Positions 45,636 through 57,889 of a DNA stretch of 64,000 nt are shown piece after piece. The stretch comes from Bipolaris cookei (taxonomy: Eukaryota > Ascomycota > Dothideomycetes > Pleosporales > Pleosporaceae), in the NCBI GenBank assembly GCA_002286855.1, contig NRSV01000022.1, forward strand, positions 248,001-312,000, given 5' to 3'. The position numbers and the translations under genes are program-made. Below the pieces are notes generated by a model. That model was given only the letters and a program-made list of their open reading frames with translations. It was not told the DNA's origin and searched no databases. Each line of letters begins with the position of its first letter. Within the stretch, counting starts at the first letter, position 1.

Positions 45636-46204
45636 TCGTCAGCGTCTCTGGTACTCAACTAAATGGAGATCATATCCTCTTCAAAAGGCCTCTTTTTTCG
45701 TTAAATCTCTCATTCTCTAGAAACTTTTTTTATTTAACCATGTATGCATAGCGATGGTGCACAATGTGTGGGCTTTATATCATGGGCATGAGAACGTTCC
45801 ACAAACGGCAATATGCCAAGATTACTGTACAGTAGAGTTCATATGAGAAGAAGTTCTAATGCTTACTATGTGCGGTGCAACAATACAAAAACTTCTTGCT
45901 GATTCAAATCAAGAGGACTAGGGTGTCGTAAGCTTCTAACGTTAAATTAGCCTTTTCACTCTCGCTCAACCACACCCACCCAGATTCCGTTGCAGCTTCA
46001 GCACATGTAGCACAAAAAAAATAAAGAGTACTACGAAAAAAGACGTATATTTAAATACTATAAGTTATCCATGGTATAAACCCCAACCCCCAACCCCCCA
46101 TATCCGGCCAACCTCTCACCCCTCTCTCTATAGTGCTGCCAGAACAATTACACAGAACTCACACCCCCCTTTAACTCCTCAATCGCTTTTCACCCATCAC
46201 ACCC
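45636..46204. other. Convergent 3' flanks of TFC3 and the small secreted protein
   Basis: 569 bp, AT-rich, with poly-A and C-rich stretches near 46010-46120. No gene is seen. Confidence 0.6.
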
Positions 46205-46760
46205 CTAACACTTTGTACTCTTTGCTGCATCAAGATTCTTCTTATTCTGTGCCGTGCCATCCATAACCTCCTTCACAAGCGTATCCAATGTCGCCTTATC
46301 CGTCGCCGCCTGCCCCTTCAACCCCGTTACCTGATCCTTCTCCTTAACCTGTGCGCCCTCAACGATATTAAGCCCGTCGAGCGCCGGGCTGGAGATTTCC
46401 TTGGCGAGTTTCTGGTTCTTGGCCCGGATGTCGATGCCGCGTTGTTGGATGTCGAGGACTTTGGTCTGCGTGGCGTTGAAGTCAGGGGTGTCGAGTTGGG
46501 CTTGGAGGGTTTGAATGCTGGTGGGGTTTGTTAGAGGTGGGTAGGGAGAAAGAGAGAGAGGAGGGAGGTTACCCTTGTAGCTCTTGGGCTTGGATGTTGA
46601 GGTTGTGTTGAATGCCTTTTTCTAGGTGGGCTTTTGCTGTTGCGCAGGTGGCGTTGGCGGCGGCGCCGGTGACTGTGGAGGCTTTTCCGCCATTGCAGCC
46701 TTGGTTTGCTGGTAGGGCGAAGGCTGGGGCCAGGAGGGCGAGGAAGATGAAGAACTTCAT
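46205..46760 (-). CDS. Small secreted helical protein, 166 aa
   Basis: Not recognised. Two exons on the minus strand, 46760-46573 and 46517-46205 (intron 55 bp). A clear signal peptide (MKFFIFLALLAPAFA, cut near residue 15-16) is followed by a mature protein rich in Ala, Gln, Lys, Asp and Leu with no Trp or Tyr, almost entirely predicted helical (LQAQLDTPDFNATQTKVLDI; AKNQKLAKEISSPALDGL). Three cysteines, two near the N-terminus and one at the last residue, could form a disulfide closing the bundle. It looks like a secreted fungal protein of the small helical type (cell wall, surface-binding or effector-like); function is not assigned. The 5' leader region before the start is purine-poor on this strand. 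Confidence 0.8.
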
Positions 46761-49700
46761 TTTGGGGGATTGGGGTGGATTAAGATTGGGGAAGAGAGAA
46801 TGGGATTTAGAGAGAAGCGAAAGGGCTCACACCGGGTGAGAAGTAGAACGGAATGCTGGAGAAGATTAGACTGATGGTTGTACTGGAGATGTTGAGCAAA
46901 TGGTATCAGTTGCTTTTATATATTTCCAAATTCTCCTCTATCCTCCAAACCTTCTCTTCCTAGACCACTCGGACCGAGCAAAGCCACACCTAATCATCCT
47001 ACCGAGAGACACCCAGAATACGAAAATGTCAGCATTCCAACACAGTTTGCACCTCAGTGTCGAACCCTCTCGTATGCCGTCCCTTGTGAAGCTCCACTTT
47101 CCTACTAGCGAGAAGACTACTTGTTTCGGTGCACGAACGCTAGAACAAACATCTCCACCCAACCATAATAGCGACCCAATACAAATTTCAAGCATGTGGA
47201 GTTGTGGTTCGTCGACTTCGGTGTACACTAGCTGGCGGTCAAATATCACTAGAGACGGCCGTGATACTCAAAGGGGGCGTTTCGCGTCGCATGTTGGGGG
47301 ATGAAACTAATCGGTCCGCGTCAGGGCTTGTTGAAGCTTATTTCTGTGAAGCGAGCATGGCACAGCGGGAATTTCGTCATGCCTGAATATCCCTGGGTCA
47401 TTTGTACAATGTTGATTGGTTTAGGGAGTGGGCATGGTCTGGGGGTGTTACCATGTTACAATGTAAGATGGGAGGGTGACGAGAAGGGGGAGCGAGTGCG
47501 ACTGAGTCGCAATTTCCAATCAGGGCAGGTTATGCAATGCAACAATGCCTTTGAACTTTTGGGGTAATTATTTGGATAAAAATAATTTGAGACATAGTGC
47601 TTTGAAACCAAAGATTTATCTCAAGGTCGCATGTTATGTTGAGCAGGTGGAGGAGCAAAGAGTGAACCGCAGATCTGTGTGTACGGCAACCCACTTTCCA
47701 ACCGCAAGATACCCGCAGATACCCGTCAAGTTTTCTTAATGTTCATAAGTTGTGACAGATGTGCTGTGCTCGTCAATGCACTATCAAATACTAAGCAGGG
47801 TGCTCTCGGAGCAAGCGACTCTCCGGTTACATCTGCCAGCCGCACCAACCAGCCATAGGGCAAAATCAGTACTAGTCATCAAGGCAAGAAAGCACCTTTA
47901 ACTGTTGCTATTGCTTCAAAAAGATAGCACGGCTGATCAAACCATAAGTCTGTTTTCTGAACCCGTCCCCCGAAACTTTTGGATTGGGGTCCTTAGTTCA
48001 AGACCATTGGCGTTTACAGCCAAGACATGGAGGTCGATAAGGCTGTTCAAATTATGTGCCTGGCCCTTGCAGCGCATCCCTTGGCATGTGATGACGATGT
48101 GGGACTTGCACAAGGTTCACACGGGGTGGAAGATGGATGCTGCATCGCCAAGAATATAGGGGGACTGGTACATACATTTGTTGCTTCTGTCTACAGTTGA
48201 ACATTTGATTTCAATCATCTTTTCTACTCATAAAGCCTGTATTGTATTTTCTTTTTAGAGAATGCAGTAAGTATTATAGCATCCATAAAGGTACCCTTCT
48301 AATTGACCAGGAATTGCTCAAATAGTGTCTCTTAGCCACGCCTTGTGCATTGAAATTTCTCAAGCAACCTCAGTTTTGTAATAGCCCTGATTTTTGTACC
48401 AGATTCTGGATTTACGCATGTGAATACGCAATGATTGAGACAATTTAATGGTTAATTTTCATAGGTCGCGCGGCAGGAGATCACGCAGTTCGACACCGGG
48501 GCAATGAACAGCGGTACCATGAGCCTCAGCTGAGCAATTATATAAAGAAATGAAGAAATTGGAGAGATAGCAATCTGTTGGCTTATGTGGATATAAAGAA
48601 CAAATTGGGTAGAAGAAGGCTGATTTTACTCGGTAACACCAACTGCGTTTTCGTCAAGAAGTGCATAAATGAATCAAAGCCAAGATCGAGAAGCTTAAAA
48701 CTTCAGACGCCAGTCTTTGAGATGCCAAAATCATCTTGATCTAATAGAGTCTCTAGATTATGCTTTACGATAAAGTAGTTAGCACACTCGACACTGAGAC
48801 AGAGTCAAGAGTCGTCAAAAGTAGCTAACAACACAGCCCTAGTAGGCAAACAGCACACAAAATTCACCGAATTCGCTAAGCAGTCGTCGGAAAAGTAGTT
48901 GCAACATCAGGATCGAGCAAGGGATTGTACCAATTGCGATGATATCTAGCCAGCGTATTAAATAAAGTACCGCCGTAGGACTAAGATAAATGTTTGACAA
49001 AACTTCCTAACTGCACGTACTATGGAACCTAGTGGATGTATTTATTAACGCTATCTGAATCCAGAACCCTTAATTAGAGAAAGTTGTTCCTGTGGAAGCA
49101 AAGACACCCAAACTTCGAGGTACACTTCTGAGGGTTCCATGGCGTGGTCAGAGACAACCAAGATATTACAATTTGGTAGAAAAAATCAGATTCAAGAAGA
49201 CTTATTTTTGTACCATCAAATAAGAGCAAAGATGGGGAATCCCATGAAAAAACATTACGTCAGCTGATCGCCCAGAGGTAAATTCAGTTCACGGACAACA
49301 GTTTAAACTAGTCAACCGCGAATGAGAAAGTCTGCGGAAACGAGGGAGCAAACGACATGCGTCACTCAGATTTATCCTGGATTGAAACAACTGAGGTGTC
49401 TTCTTTTTAGTACTTCGGCATTGTTCTTAACTAAGTCAGAAGATGGATATTATGTACACACATATATATAGGCTTACCTACCATTTTCTCCGAGTATTGC
49501 TGGCGTCTTTGCAACCTATAGAACTATCTACAGTATCACAGCTCACACAATGCATATCGCCATGTTTCTCGCTATTGCCAGCGCTTCGCTCACTCTCGCG
49601 CGTCCATCATCTCGTGTATTTGCCCGTGCATCAGATTGTATTTCTAAACTTGAAACCGCTCCAGCCGCTTGTATGGATACAACGATAAATGTGTGTACAG

Positions 49701-51658
49701 CAAAAAAAAAGACTAATGTAAAGTTTATTAACAAGTATTCTTAGGGACAAGTATGTCGCAATCTCAGGGGCCCTTGCGTATATATTTAACCACTCTGCTA
49801 GTCAACTTGGGTCTACAATCCATACTCTACCGCTACACTCGGATTTCACTTCGACCAAATCTGCATTCCCGGAGGAAAATGATTTAAAATTTCTATGTTT
49901 ACCTCGGACTGCTGTCACCCTAGTGGTGCCGCTGCAGATGTGTACAACAAAGACTTTACTGTAAGTGACTTCACTTTGGTCAGATGAGAATTAAAGCTAA
50001 ATTGTGCACACATATCTATTACTGTTAAGAGAGAGGGGCGTAAGGCTACTTGAGGATATTCCTGGAGCACTAGCTTTTACGATCGAGCCTTTTGAGTATT
50101 AAGGCCGTCATATGAGGTAGGCAGCGATTATTATACTCAATAAAATATGTGTATTGAGATATTAGAAATGCTCAACACGTGTAAAACATGCCTAGTCACG
50201 TTGCTTATAGTGACGGCAGAAGATTATGCAACAGAGCAATATAGCCTAACTACGTATGTAAACTGCGGCTCACACAACGACTCGATTAGTTAATGTAAGG
50301 CAATCCGAATTCGACCCCAAACTTACGAGCTTATCGAGAGGTGCAGAAGATTCTTCTGACACTAACTGCACCCGACGAGGCATTGCGCAACAAGATCAAG
50401 GACACTGAGGGTCAACATTGCGATTCAGTTCTTGCAGGAAGAGGAGAGGCAATGGAGGTATCACAGCTATGTGTGGACGTCGTAGCCAAAAACAAGAAAT
50501 GTATCCGTGCCAATAGGGGACTGTTCACTGAAATGGTGCGACTGGATGATGAGCAAACGAGTTGCCAGTAGCTTCAAAGATAGTCATCAAAATTGAAACT
50601 ATGAGTAAATCTGTGCATCGTTGAGCAAAAATGGGATACCAGCAGTAGCGTCACGCTATATTCTAATGAGAAACTTGGGGCGATTACCCTCAGTACTTGA
50701 TAGAAATCGTGAAAGTAATACTGAGCCCATATAGTTGTTATTCCACAACAAAGTCGTATGCGAAACGTAGTCAACATGACTACGAACGTTACTGCGAGCA
50801 ACTTTGCTGTCAGATGTTCTCATGTACCAAATAAGCTAGTAGGAAAATGGTCTTGCCGAAATATCAAGAATACTACTATGCGTTGTGTAGCGACCGGCAG
50901 CAAGTCCTTCAAACGCAATCACCCATCAGCTCAGATTCTCAGGAGATACCTGTAACGAGACTGCTGGCGTACGCCCAATGCCAACCGCAAAGGCAAAATA
51001 TTATCCGATGGAGCCTGAAGAATGGGATTGTACTAGCATTAAGGTATAATCTACATCGTGTGGTTCTCCATCATATTGCAAAGATAGTTTAGAATCAAAG
51101 CAATGGCTCCGATTTTGCAATAGGCAAAGGCAACGAGGGACTTTAGGATACTCACTTACAACTCTTTAATGGCGCAGAGGAGATATAATATGCATACAGG
51201 GATCTGCAGAGTATCGCTGATCAGAAAGCTACTGCAGAGATTCATGGTAAAAGTCGAGATGTCGAATTGATACTGAAGCCTAGAATGTACACGACAATTC
51301 AATCTTTCAAACATACACTACATTGTCCCAAAAACCTAGATCGACACTGCCATCAGTACCTCGAAGAAACCATACGGGTAAAACTTCCAAAGTAACCTAC
51401 ACCATTGTCGTTATCATCCCGAAAAGCCCCGCACTCCACGTGACCAAAATCCCACAGCTGCAGCCTCAACAAGCTTCACCACGCAAAAGAAAACGGGCGG
51501 GTACACAAGCATGGCACAACTAAAGAAGCCAATCCCCTGCATCTCGAATCCTATCTTCGAATCTACTCGACCCCCTTGAAAGAAAAATAAGAGATCAATC
51601 CTCACCATCAATCAACGATTTTTAAAAAAAAAGAAACTCGACGAAAAGCACTCCAAAA
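46761..51658. other. 4.9 kb gene-poor region with decayed coding fragments
   Basis: Between the small secreted protein (-) and the GNAT gene (+). Long AT-rich stretches (48180-49450) have no protein-like frame. Coding remains of a small secreted protein are listed at 49550-50571. Other fragments (50758-50955, 50970-51030) read as short protein-like pieces but could not be joined. Clean transposon ends were not found. Confidence 0.55.
49550..50571 (+). pseudogene. Relic of a small secreted cysteine-containing protein gene
   Basis: An ATG at 49550 opens a signal peptide (MHIAMFLAIASASLTLA) and a segment with three cysteines. The frame meets TAG at 49742-49744, passes a good 51-bp intron (49751-49801, GTATGT..TTAAC..CTAG) in phase and continues through 49802-49960, where TGA at 49880-49882 interrupts clearly protein-like sequence (LGFHFDQICIPGG before it, MFTSDCCHPSGAAADVYN after it), ending at a GTAAGT donor. 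A further open stretch, 50299-50571, encodes three more cysteines (EGQHCDSVLAGRG; SQLCVDVVAKNKKC) and may be a later exon of the same gene. Both stops could arise by C-to-T change, one in the CA context preferred by repeat-induced point mutation. Breaks are described as seen. Family not recognised. Confidence 0.45.
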
Positions 51659-52357
51659 ATGACCATCCAAGTCACCCGCATGACCGAATCCGACATCAAC
51701 GGCGCAATCGACACCATCCAACAAGCCTTCGCCAACGACCCCTACAACCTCTGGATCTACCCAGACCGCTCGAAAATCTCTCTAGAGCGCAACCGCGTCT
51801 CACTGACCCTCCGCTGCAGATGGGGCATCTCCCACGGCCTCTTCTACGTCGCCCGCGACACCGCCGCGCCCTCCAGAATCCTCGGCTGCGCAATGTGGCT
51901 CCCGCCGCAACCCGCCGCGCAGCCAGAGTCCTGGGCTCAATACCTGTCCGGGTGGTGGCTGTGGCTCAACCAGGTGCGCATGAATGCGTGGTATGGACGC
52001 GGGGGCTTGTCTACGACACGATATTGGATTTGGAAGGCGCGGCAGGCGGAGGCGCAGAGGGAGCTGTGGACGGATGCCCAAGGATACTATTTCTGTAATA
52101 TTGTTACGGTGTTGCCGGAGTGTCAAGGGCAAGGGGTGGGCAGGGCGTTGATGGAGGAGGTATTAGCTATGACGGATAGAGAGGGGCGAAGGGCGTATCT
52201 GGAGAGTAGTCGGTGGGAGCCGAATGGGGCGATTTATGAGAAGTTTGGGTTTAGACTTGTCAAGGAGATGGAGTGTAGGGATGGGGAGGGGGAGAAGGAT
52301 GCGGTTACGCTTTATTGTATGATGAGGGAGCCCAAGGGGGGAAGTAGTGGTGAATAA
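51659..52357 (+). CDS. GNAT-family N-acetyltransferase
   Basis: Single-exon, 232 aa, acyl-CoA-dependent N-acetyltransferase of unknown substrate. The N-terminal strand and helix (TRMTESDINGAIDTIQQAFA) are typical. Motif A (NIVTVLPECQGQGVGRALME, about 144-163) carries the QxxGxG/A acetyl-CoA pyrophosphate loop as QGQGVGR. Motif B follows (AYLESSRWEPNGAIYEKFGF, about 178-197), with the usual YEKFGF near the end. A Trp-rich middle insertion (SWAQYLSGWWLWLNQVRMNAW) is typical of fungal small-molecule acetyltransferases of this type. Start context AAAAATGAC is good. It stands between two gene-poor regions. Confidence 0.9.
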   Translation: MTIQVTRMTESDINGAIDTIQQAFANDPYNLWIYPDRSKISLERNRVSLTLRCRWGISHGLFYVARDTAAPSRILGCAMWLPPQPAAQPESWAQYLSGWWLWLNQVRMNAWYGRGGLSTTRYWIWKARQAEAQRELWTDAQGYYFCNIVTVLPECQGQGVGRALMEEVLAMTDREGRRAYLESSRWEPNGAIYEKFGFRLVKEMECRDGEGEKDAVTLYCMMREPKGGSSGE

Positions 52358-52367
52358 TGAAACGGGT

Positions 52368-52368
<1 letters not shown>

Positions 52369-52403
<35 letters not shown>
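52369..52403. repeat. (GA)12 followed by an 11-G run
   Basis: Dinucleotide GA repeat directly after the GNAT stop codon, ending in a run of G. A simple sequence repeat in the 3' flank. Confidence 0.9.
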
Positions 52404-55400
52404 CGTAGGGGAGGAGGAGCGATATGTGCGAGTTCACAGTGAAGACGCCATGCTATGGTGTTTGAGTGTTAGGCATATACTACAATACCTTGGAGAAGGT
52501 ACAGAGCAAAGCGACAACAAGACGATAGTAGCCTCCCTTTGGAAAATTGCCAAGCGAGATGGCCTCGTGAGTGATTACGTCAGGAGAAAACTCGACGTTA
52601 CTGCGAATGACAAGCAGTAAGGTGTTGAAAAGCAGCAAAGAACATAGCCATACGACACACACCGTTTGATGACTTCCTTCTTACCCATCTGATCATCAAC
52701 TCCCCCATCGTCGATGAAGCATCAGAAACAAGACATGGTATTTCCAACACCGCGCCACTCCTTTTACCGGAGCCCATCAGACGTGCAGCCCAGCTACTTT
52801 TTTTTTCTCCAAAGGTCCTTCAGATACGACGCGACAAATCAAAACAACAATCAGCATCTGAAAAAAAAACCAATTAACGGACAAAAAAATACCGCTTATC
52901 TATCCCACGCACAATCACTGCCCCCAGCCACATGTATCGACTACGTCATCATCTTACACACATATTTCCATGCGAGAGGCACAGTGAGCGCTCGTTGCCT
53001 GCCGCGTCTCCATGCGTATTTCCGTTGCGCCAAAAGGAAAAAAAAGAAGAGGGGGGGGACTCTCGAGCACTTATTATCACATAATCCATTCCGTTCGTCA
53101 CGCATACCTGTATCCGTGCGAGTTGCATACCATATAATACTGCTCTAACCCTTAGATCCGGCGCGAGAAAGCAAGAAGGATCCGTTGAGTAATCCGAAAG
53201 AGGAGCGAAAGAGACAAAGGAAAAAAAAGCCACTATACTACTCCGCTTATTGGGAAAGACAGAAAAAGTTGTCGTCGTCATGATCGGCACTCCTGCATTT
53301 GGAACTCTACCGAACCCAATCATGCAACACATGCCCCCCCTTGTCGGATGTATGACAATGACCCCTCCACCTACAACCCCCCCCCTCATTGTACACTTGG
53401 CGTTAGGCTTTTGGCCAGGGCAAATCGAATCGAGACATGCATAACGCCGTTGCTTTTTTGTCTCCGGGCCGTTGAAAAACATGGCCCTGGTATATGTGTG
53501 GATGTGAGTGTGTGTGGCAGGCGGTTTCCTTTTCCTCTTTTGGGCCATGGCCCAATGACTAGTGGCCTAAATGTGACTATCAGCCCGTATAGTTCGTTTG
53601 TAGACATGTAAATACATACATATGTACACTATATGTATGTATCTCTCATGTACGTATGCGTTATGTGCCTGGCTGCGAGTGATCAGGTAGCTTGGAAGAT
53701 CATGGGCTACTAGCTGCTGGGGGTGGTATAAAGGGGGTCTGGTTCGCTGGTAGGAATAGTTCGCCCAGCAATATTTGCTTGGTGGTCACCAAAGACGACT
53801 AAGAAAATCAGTCGATCGACTCTGGCAAAGAAGCAATTAGTCTGCACCCAGCATGCTGGGCGATCTGACATGATTTTTTTTATTGTTCGCCTATGGGTAC
53901 TGCCAACCGGAATGCTTGGGTATAAGCGTGTACGGTGTATATTCGGCATTTGCCCAGCGTTGCGTTGCAGCGGTTGAATATGGTTGTAAGAGAAGCAACA
54001 TGGGTGTGGGCAATGGGAGTGGGCGCAACGTCTTGGTTCTACTATGTGCACACTAGTTGTCGTCTCGAGGTAAGATTGTCGGTGTGTTCGCATCCACGAT
54101 CCAGAGCGTTTTTTTTTGTTCCGGACGGTTGCTCAACGTGACGCACGCCATACCCCTGGTCTGCCCATGATATATCCTAGGCGGTACATACTCTATTGAC
54201 GGCAGGCTCCAAGACATGGTCAAAAGCAAAATCTACTCAGGGCCTAGCGTCTAAGTAAGTACGGGTGTTACGCGAGAAGGATATTCACGGATGGGGAAGT
54301 CACAGGGGAGCAAGCGTATGGAACGGGTGGCTATTGGTGATCCGGTATCTGACAACGGGATCTCAGTCTGCGATTTTTGCGGACGGCGCGCGCTTGCATG
54401 TATCCACCAAATCGAGCGTACATATATAGAGTGAGCAACTATAATAGCGGATAGTACCACTCAGTGTGCAGCCATGTCATGGGGATGACGCTTGATTGTT
54501 GGGCAGCGCGTGGCGGCGGAAAAAGCGGAAGGAGAAAAATGAAGAAATAAAAGGTTGATGAAACGCACACCGGAGGTGAGCCGTGCCTGTTGTGCCTTGT
54601 CGAGGTCATGCTGGAGCGGTCTGTTTGGAGGGGAAGGGGGGCAGTTCCAAGTCGTGCCAGGCCGTGGATCACTGTGGAGGCTGCTCAAAGGAGGGGTAGT
54701 GTAGCGGGCGCTGGTGGAGCGCGTACTAGCCGCAGCAGCGTGAAAACATCGGTGCATGTGTCGACAAAGGCAGAGAGGCCGGTGCTACCGTGGTCATCAG
54801 ACCGGGTGGGAAAGGCAGATGGAAGGCGGCCAGCCGTGCAATAAGCGACTTGGGTACATTCGACACAGCGATCAGTCCTTTTTGTGTAGGGGCCCCAAAA
54901 ATAGGCGTTCAATATACGAAGGCGCCGCTAATCAGGATCATGCAGGCGTGACTGCTTTTGCGCACATTGGCAGGCAAATAGAGAGTTTCTTCGGGGAGGG
55001 GACGGCCGCTGAGTGGTTGCAGCGGGCTATGGCAAGACCACGTAAGCGCATGGTTTAGCCTAGAGGCGATCTAGAGGACCAAGACGGGCAGTTTGTCGAT
55101 CTGGTGAGGTGAAGAAAAAAAAAAGTGGACGATGCATGCATAGATTCATAGTCGCACCTGTGGGCCTGTCTGGCACCGTCATTGCAGCTGACGAGGTATG
55201 TACGCAAACGATTTTGGGGCCAGGCTTGTTGGTAGCGAGGAAGGGTAAATGTCGAGGACCCCTTGCCGGAGGGAATTGAACGTAGTAACACCGAGGCTGG
55301 CGTCGCCTTTTGACACATGGGCTGATTTGTGACGACGGTGGGATGCATGACTGGCAGGCAGTCTTACAGGCGAATGGTGAGTATGGTATACGATGGCGGA

Positions 55401-57252
55401 CTAGGGGTGTGGCCGCTGGAAGATTAAAGCGGAGTGGCATTGCCGCATTGGTACGTAGTATTACAAAGAGTCAGATCGGTGGTGTAACCATAGCTAGTAA
55501 GCGTGGTGCTCGAGGTGGCCCGACCTCGGATACCGTCCATGTGTGGTGCTGATTGAGAAACTTTGCTTCTATATTAGCTGCCATGTCGACGCCTGTTGCA
55601 TCAGTAGGCGCCTTGATGCTGCCCTGATTCATGGCGTAATCCTATGCTCGTACGTGTTGCATGCAAGGGATGCAGGAGGCCGGGTCATCGTCAAGCGGCA
55701 GAAGCAAAACAAACGCCAGTGTGCGTCAAAACGAGTCACTGTCCAACCTGGCAGCAGGTGCGTGAGCAGCATAAAGGACACTGACAAGCAAGTTTCATGA
55801 GCTGCGACGCGTTGTGTGAAGCCAAGTACAGCGCTCACATTACTTTTGCACAAGCCTCGCGAGTGTGATGGGCTGTTGCAGTTGTGTCGGCCGAATGGGG
55901 GGTGGGGGGTCAAGGGGTGGTGAACGGCATGCAGCTCCCTATTTTTTTTTTGCACCCAGCGCATATGGCTCTTGTGAATGCCATGCTGTCTACGTAAGTA
56001 CGTACTTGGATGATAGACGGGATTAGCATGTATTGGATACGGCAGGACATGAGCCGTGCCTTCCACCCACTGTCAACTAACATGTGCCGCCTGAGATGCA
56101 TAGTGCGACCCGGCAAATGTCGACCGCAGCGCAAGGAGGCTCACCGACGATTAGTGTGGCTGCTGATCAAGGCACCCAAGGGCAGGTTACGGAGAAGGGC
56201 GATTGGCTGCCAATAGGGTCAACGTTGAACAAAGTGGGCTGTCGAGCCGCCTAGCAAGGCTAATGCTCGCTCCCTAGGATAAAGTGCCGCCGCGCCTGCA
56301 AGAGACTTTGGTATTTGACGTCGCCTTAGGGCGGGGGTCTAGAACACGCATGGTAGCGGGCATAGGAGGCGGGTCTGTCTGTCTACAGATGGTACTAGAG
56401 ATGGCCGTCGTGAGCAACGATGCGGCTACCGAGTTGACCACTTGATGCTGAAGCAACTCTATCGGTTTCGCACCCTCGTGTTTGATTAGCCCGACAGACG
56501 GAGGGATTCCGGGTGGTGAAGTGGAGTGGAGTAGGAAATTTTGGGGGGCGTGATACGAGGGCGAAAGAGGGAGAGGCAGGCAGGCGAGGCGCGGTGTACA
56601 TGCGCTTGGATGTGTATGTACGTACGTGTGTGTGATATAGATTGTGTCGGAGGACCGATGCGGAGGCGACATGGACACGCTCTGGCAGAGAGAATGGCCT
56701 GTCTGTGTCGACCAAATGTGGAGATGGGCTTTGTTATCGACAGGGAAGAGTGACGCACGGCCTGTGACGGGCTAGCGTAGGCGGTGCCGCTTATACCGCA
56801 ATCTTTGTTCTTGCTACCACTCTAGTGTCTTCGACGATGAGACGCCACGTTTGAGACCCACTCGACTCGTGGACTGCGCCCTGGTACGTCATTCAAGGGT
56901 TTCTTTCCCGTGTTGCAGATTGCCGGACTGGGCGTGGCACAAATGGGCAGCTGAATACGCATACGCTTTGATGAGGGCGCAGGACCCGCGCCGCGTCAAC
57001 CCAAGCGGTGCGCCTGAACGAGGCCGGACATGGTCTTGTTGAAACGGCAGGCTAGACAATCTCGATTTAATGAGTCCAGCAGCGCACAATCCGGCTAGTC
57101 GGGCAGCGACAATCCGAATAGTGCAAATGGCTGCAGAGCATCTCGTGTCCAAGTAACGCACGGCACGGCGTCGCGAGCTGGCTGGCGAGACGAGCAACGG
57201 GGCGACGCAGGTCAGCACTGGAGACTTGAGGGTAACGCCCGTATTTTGCAGG

Positions 57253-57254
<2 letters not shown>

Positions 57255-57332
<78 letters not shown>
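57255..57332. repeat. (GT)39 microsatellite
   Basis: Seventy-eight bases of perfect GT dinucleotide repeat; long for a fungal genome and likely length-variable between isolates. Confidence 0.95.
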
Positions 57333-57334
<2 letters not shown>

Positions 57335-57349
57335 TAAGTATGAAGTGTG

Positions 57350-57430
57350 TAGTATGTAGTATGTAGTATGTAGTATGTATGTGTGCATGTGTGCATGTGT
57401 GCATATGTGTATGTGTGCATGTGTGTAGTA
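57350..57430. repeat. TAGTATG and TGTGCA tandem repeats
   Basis: Four perfect copies of TAGTATG (57350-57377) run into a degenerate series of ATGTGTGC-type units up to about 57430. They lie next to the GT repeat and probably arose from it by slippage and mutation. Confidence 0.8.
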
Positions 57431-57732
57431 AGAGCACGTAGGAAGCAAGCAAGCACGCCAACACACCAGCAACTGAAGGATGGAGGGAGTGCTGCAAGCC
57501 CGGTGACCACTCGGTGCTTACTTTTCCGCGTGCAATGTCAGTTTGTGATGCATAGTGTGGTACAGTTGGCTACGCCGCAATGTGGGTGCGAGGATCCAAA
57601 TGACCGAGGCAGGCTGGTGAGGCAAGAGCGACAGTCAGAGTGGGCGTGGATATCGGGGGCAGTGGCATGTGCTGGTCACGGGACTTGGGCACAGCAATGA
57701 CTTGTCTACTATGTAACCAAGCAAAGCAACAC

Positions 57733-57750
57733 GGATGGATGGATGGATGG
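57733..57750. repeat. GGAT tetranucleotide repeat
   Basis: Four and a half perfect copies of GGAT. Confidence 0.85.
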
Positions 57751-57864
57751 TTGACGACAATGAGACAGGCATGTGCGGACCCGGGCGCGGATGCAGCCAA
57801 GCGGCAGTTGATAAGGCACGTTTTCGAGTTGCATGGTCATTGGGGCTACGAGGGCTCAATCAAT

Positions 57865-57889
57865 CAGTCAGTCAGTCAGTCAGTCAGTC
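57865..57889. repeat. CAGT tetranucleotide repeat
   Basis: Six perfect copies of CAGT plus one base. Confidence 0.85.

Noticed and set aside
52949..53548. A 199-codon minus-strand frame
   Set aside because: Low-complexity patches, poor codon pattern and no splice or family support; it overlaps equally long frames on the other strand.
57067..57510. Open frames of 86-202 codons rich in Thr-His across the GT tract (minus strand)
   Set aside because: They are translations of the (GT)n repeat and flanking repeats, not proteins.
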